Of a stretch of 64,000 nt of DNA, positions 62,176-64,000 are shown in pieces. Under the pieces are notes generated by a model that searched no databases, had not been told where the DNA came from, and saw only the letters and a program-made list of their open reading frames with translations. Position numbers and translations under genes: made by a program. Origin of the DNA: an uncultured Lachnospiraceae bacterium (GTDB lineage: Bacteria; Bacillota; Clostridia; Lachnospirales; Lachnospiraceae); NCBI GenBank assembly GCA_947564735.1, contig CANOEC010000001.1:1-64000 (forward strand), read 5' to 3'. Numbering within the stretch: the stretch's first letter is position 1; each line of letters opens with the position of its first letter.

Positions 62176-64000
62176 CTATTGTAACAACTGCAGAATGGAC
62201 CGGGTGCTCTGGTTCGCCTGCGTCAACATGCTTGTTCCTGCCTGCATCAGTATGTTGTTGATGGAATATTCCATCATCAAATCCGCTACATCCGCATCCC
62301 GGATTAGTGACTCACTCGCCTGCGTGTTCTCAATAATATTGTTATTATTATTGATGGTATGCTCCAGCCTGTTCTGCATCGCGCCGTAAGTACTTCTTTT
62401 TGCACTTAACAGTTTAATCGCTTCCTTGATGCGCCGGACTGCTTTCTCGGCATATTTTGGTCTGCTCAGCGTAATGGAATTGATTTTAATTGCACAGGAA
62501 CCGATGCTTACACGGGGAATTTCTATATTATCCCCAGACTCTCCACTGACAAGGATGCTAAGCGGTTTGCGGGACTCCCTTCCGTTCTCATTATAAAAAA
62601 TAATCTTTCTCGCGCTCCCGCCGACATCCGTTATGGTATGGGAGCCGATAACCTTGTGCACAATTTTCAGCACACCATTTTCTACGGATGCATTCAGAGG
62701 CGCCTTATTACCATTATCGTCTCCGTTCGCAAACCTGTCATTCAAAAGGTTGACAAAATCCTCTGTCGTATAGGAAATGCCTTCCGAAAATGTATACTGG
62801 TATGGTTTGGAATCCGCCGAAAGAGTCAGCACATTTTCACCGGGCGGGAACGTAATACCCTCTGTCAAATCTTTTGTTCCAGTAATATAGGTCGCCTGCG
62901 GTTCCGTGGTTGTTTTATAGAAGACAAAGCTTGCGGCGCTTCCCCGCACGCCGTCAAGGATGTATTCTCCATCATCAAGCTCTACACCCGGTTTTTTATG
63001 TACAAGAATCTGCAGGGCTGTCTTATCATTGGAATTCGCAACATTTGTTTCCCGCAAACCGATTCCAACTTCTATGATAAAGTCATTGAGTCCTTCTTCT
63101 TGAAACTTTTTCTGTATTTCATTCTGCAAAACAGTCGTAAGCTGACTCCCCGTGTAACTGCCTGCCGGAATTTTTATATCCATCGGAATTTCATAGTCAC
63201 TCGCAATTGGCGACCTGCTCTTAAAAGCAAAATCAAAAGTTAGCATATCATTTGCATCGGCAACAATTTCAACAGGATCCCCCGTTAAATCTTTACGCCC
63301 GATGATAAATGCTTCCGTATAATCGGAATCCACATAACTCCCATTCTGCTTATAATTGGAAGCCACAACATCCTTTGTATCCTTTGACAGCAAAACTCCG
63401 TCATGGAAACTTCCTGACGCCCTCAAATCAGTACTGCCTGCAGAAAGCTGGATTTTATCCTCTATGATTGCAACCTCAACTTTATCTTTCAAGTCGGGAT
63501 TTCCATTAATTGCACTTTGTATGGCATTCTTTAATGCATCTCTGGTTCCATAACTGCCGGATGCAATGTCCACCGAAACATCTTTGCCGCCGACATGTAT
63601 AGTTAACACATTATTGTTGTTGTTAATCGTTGTATTTTCGGCGACCGGCATATAAGTTGTTAAAGTCGTTTTCCCTGCCTTGTAAATTGTAGGCTCCCTT
63701 TGCTCCACTCCGATAATATTTGCCCATGCAGAAGAAGTGGTGGTGTAATTCTGGAGATAGAGATAATAAGAATCAGAAAGCGGCGGCGATGTAAAAATCA
63801 AATTACCTCCGCTATATGACACCTTCATATTCCTTAACGTATCATTGCTGCCTGCTTTAAGTTTAGTGTTTATTTCATCAACTAATTCCTGCATACTGCC
63901 ATAAGTTCTGGCTGTCAGTGCAATTGAGCCTGTACCGTTTACGCTTGAAGAAAATGCCAGTGTACAGCCATCCTTGCCAATCGTTATGGAACCTGACTGC
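62176..64000 (-). CDS. Large flagellin, N-terminus beyond the window
   Basis: C-terminal 607 residues of a large flagellin; the frame stays open to the right edge. The last about 90 residues are a complete D1/D0 (AVRRIKEAIKLLSAKRSTYGAMQNRLEHT, ending STRSILQLLQ). The visible variable region is built of repeated beta modules of about 90-120 residues, each with a pattern like (P/S)xGxYTxxxLxxxLN followed by xVxxGxLxIxxK, seen near 62650-62820, 63040-63230, 63450-63600 and 63780-63900. Such modular variable domains form the outer filament surface. Confidence 0.9.
   Translation of the reverse strand, partial: QSGSITIGKDGCTLAFSSSVNGTGSIALTARTYGSMQELVDEINTKLKAGSNDTLRNMKVSYSGGNLIFTSPPLSDSYYLYLQNYTTTSSAWANIIGVEQREPTIYKAGKTTLTTYMPVAENTTINNNNNVLTIHVGGKDVSVDIASGSYGTRDALKNAIQSAINGNPDLKDKVEVAIIEDKIQLSAGSTDLRASGSFHDGVLLSKDTKDVVASNYKQNGSYVDSDYTEAFIIGRKDLTGDPVEIVADANDMLTFDFAFKSRSPIASDYEIPMDIKIPAGSYTGSQLTTVLQNEIQKKFQEEGLNDFIIEVGIGLRETNVANSNDKTALQILVHKKPGVELDDGEYILDGVRGSAASFVFYKTTTEPQATYITGTKDLTEGITFPPGENVLTLSADSKPYQYTFSEGISYTTEDFVNLLNDRFANGDDNGNKAPLNASVENGVLKIVHKVIGSHTITDVGGSARKIIFYNENGRESRKPLSILVSGESGDNIEIPRVSIGSCAIKINSITLSRPKYAEKAVRRIKEAIKLLSAKRSTYGAMQNRLEHTINNNNNIIENTQASESLIRDADVADLMMEYSINNILMQAGTSMLTQANQSTRSILQLLQ

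Overview
The window is a chromosomal segment of a flagellated, low-GC, Gram-positive anaerobe, most likely a member of the Lachnospiraceae (Clostridia). The evidence is the 5' half of a 16S rRNA gene, clostridial-type promoters (TTGACA / TATAAT with 17-nt spacing), pro-sigmaK inhibitor BofA beside DUF2508 (a sporulating-Firmicutes pair), a clostridial tad pilus cluster, and several flagellins. Most genes, including the rRNA, run on the minus strand. I would not name a genus.

Layout. 1-1100: start of an rRNA operon with promoter and leader. 1200-10170: single metabolic or accessory genes (acetyltransferase, small kinase, flavodoxin, prolyl iminopeptidase-like hydrolase, chemoreceptor, F420 ligase-like protein, and an ABC-F antibiotic-resistance-type ATPase behind an attenuator leader). 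10700-15770: polyphosphate-related VTC / DUF4956 / CotH cluster, YitT protein and DHH phosphoesterase. 15900-24170: three consecutive ECF sigma-factor operons, one driving an ABC transporter and two paired with anti-sigma-like membrane proteins, with an Xre regulator between. 24400-27070: PII-like protein, DUF1538 membrane protein with a heptapeptide-repeat tail, and an unlisted 38-residue membrane peptide. 27390-29140: AT-rich HNH-nuclease plus methyltransferase pair. 29500-33310: MacB-type ABC exporter. 33600-40150: tRNA-Ser, fumarase, HIT protein, SCP2/flavodoxin, rhomboid, and a plus-strand SCP2-cupin / Fe-S operon. 40240-41050: RelB-PIN toxin-antitoxin module. 41250-51480: complete tad (Flp-type) pilus operon. 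51750-52580: BofA / DUF2508. 52640-54590: a decayed BlaI-BlaR1 locus holding a perfect 83-bp inverted repeat. 54660-64000: flagellar filament cluster.

How they work together. The tad cluster (CpaE-like, TadA, TadB, TadC, Flp pilin, TadE-like proteins, two prepilin peptidases, FHA protein) forms one tightly overlapping transcription unit. The flagellar cluster encodes an ordinary flagellin with FliS chaperone, a large repeat-bearing flagellin, and a flagellin whose variable region is a zinc metallopeptidase (flagellinolysin), so the filament may be enzymatically active. A sigma28-like promoter precedes the FliK-like / flagellin / FliS unit.

The most interesting signals are the flagellinolysin, the 83-bp inverted repeat that replaces the BlaI C-terminus, the attenuator with a three-codon uORF before the ABC-F gene, the HNH/methyltransferase pair, and a small family of intergenic palindromic elements with compensatory stem changes. 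No CRISPR array, insertion sequence or prophage was seen.
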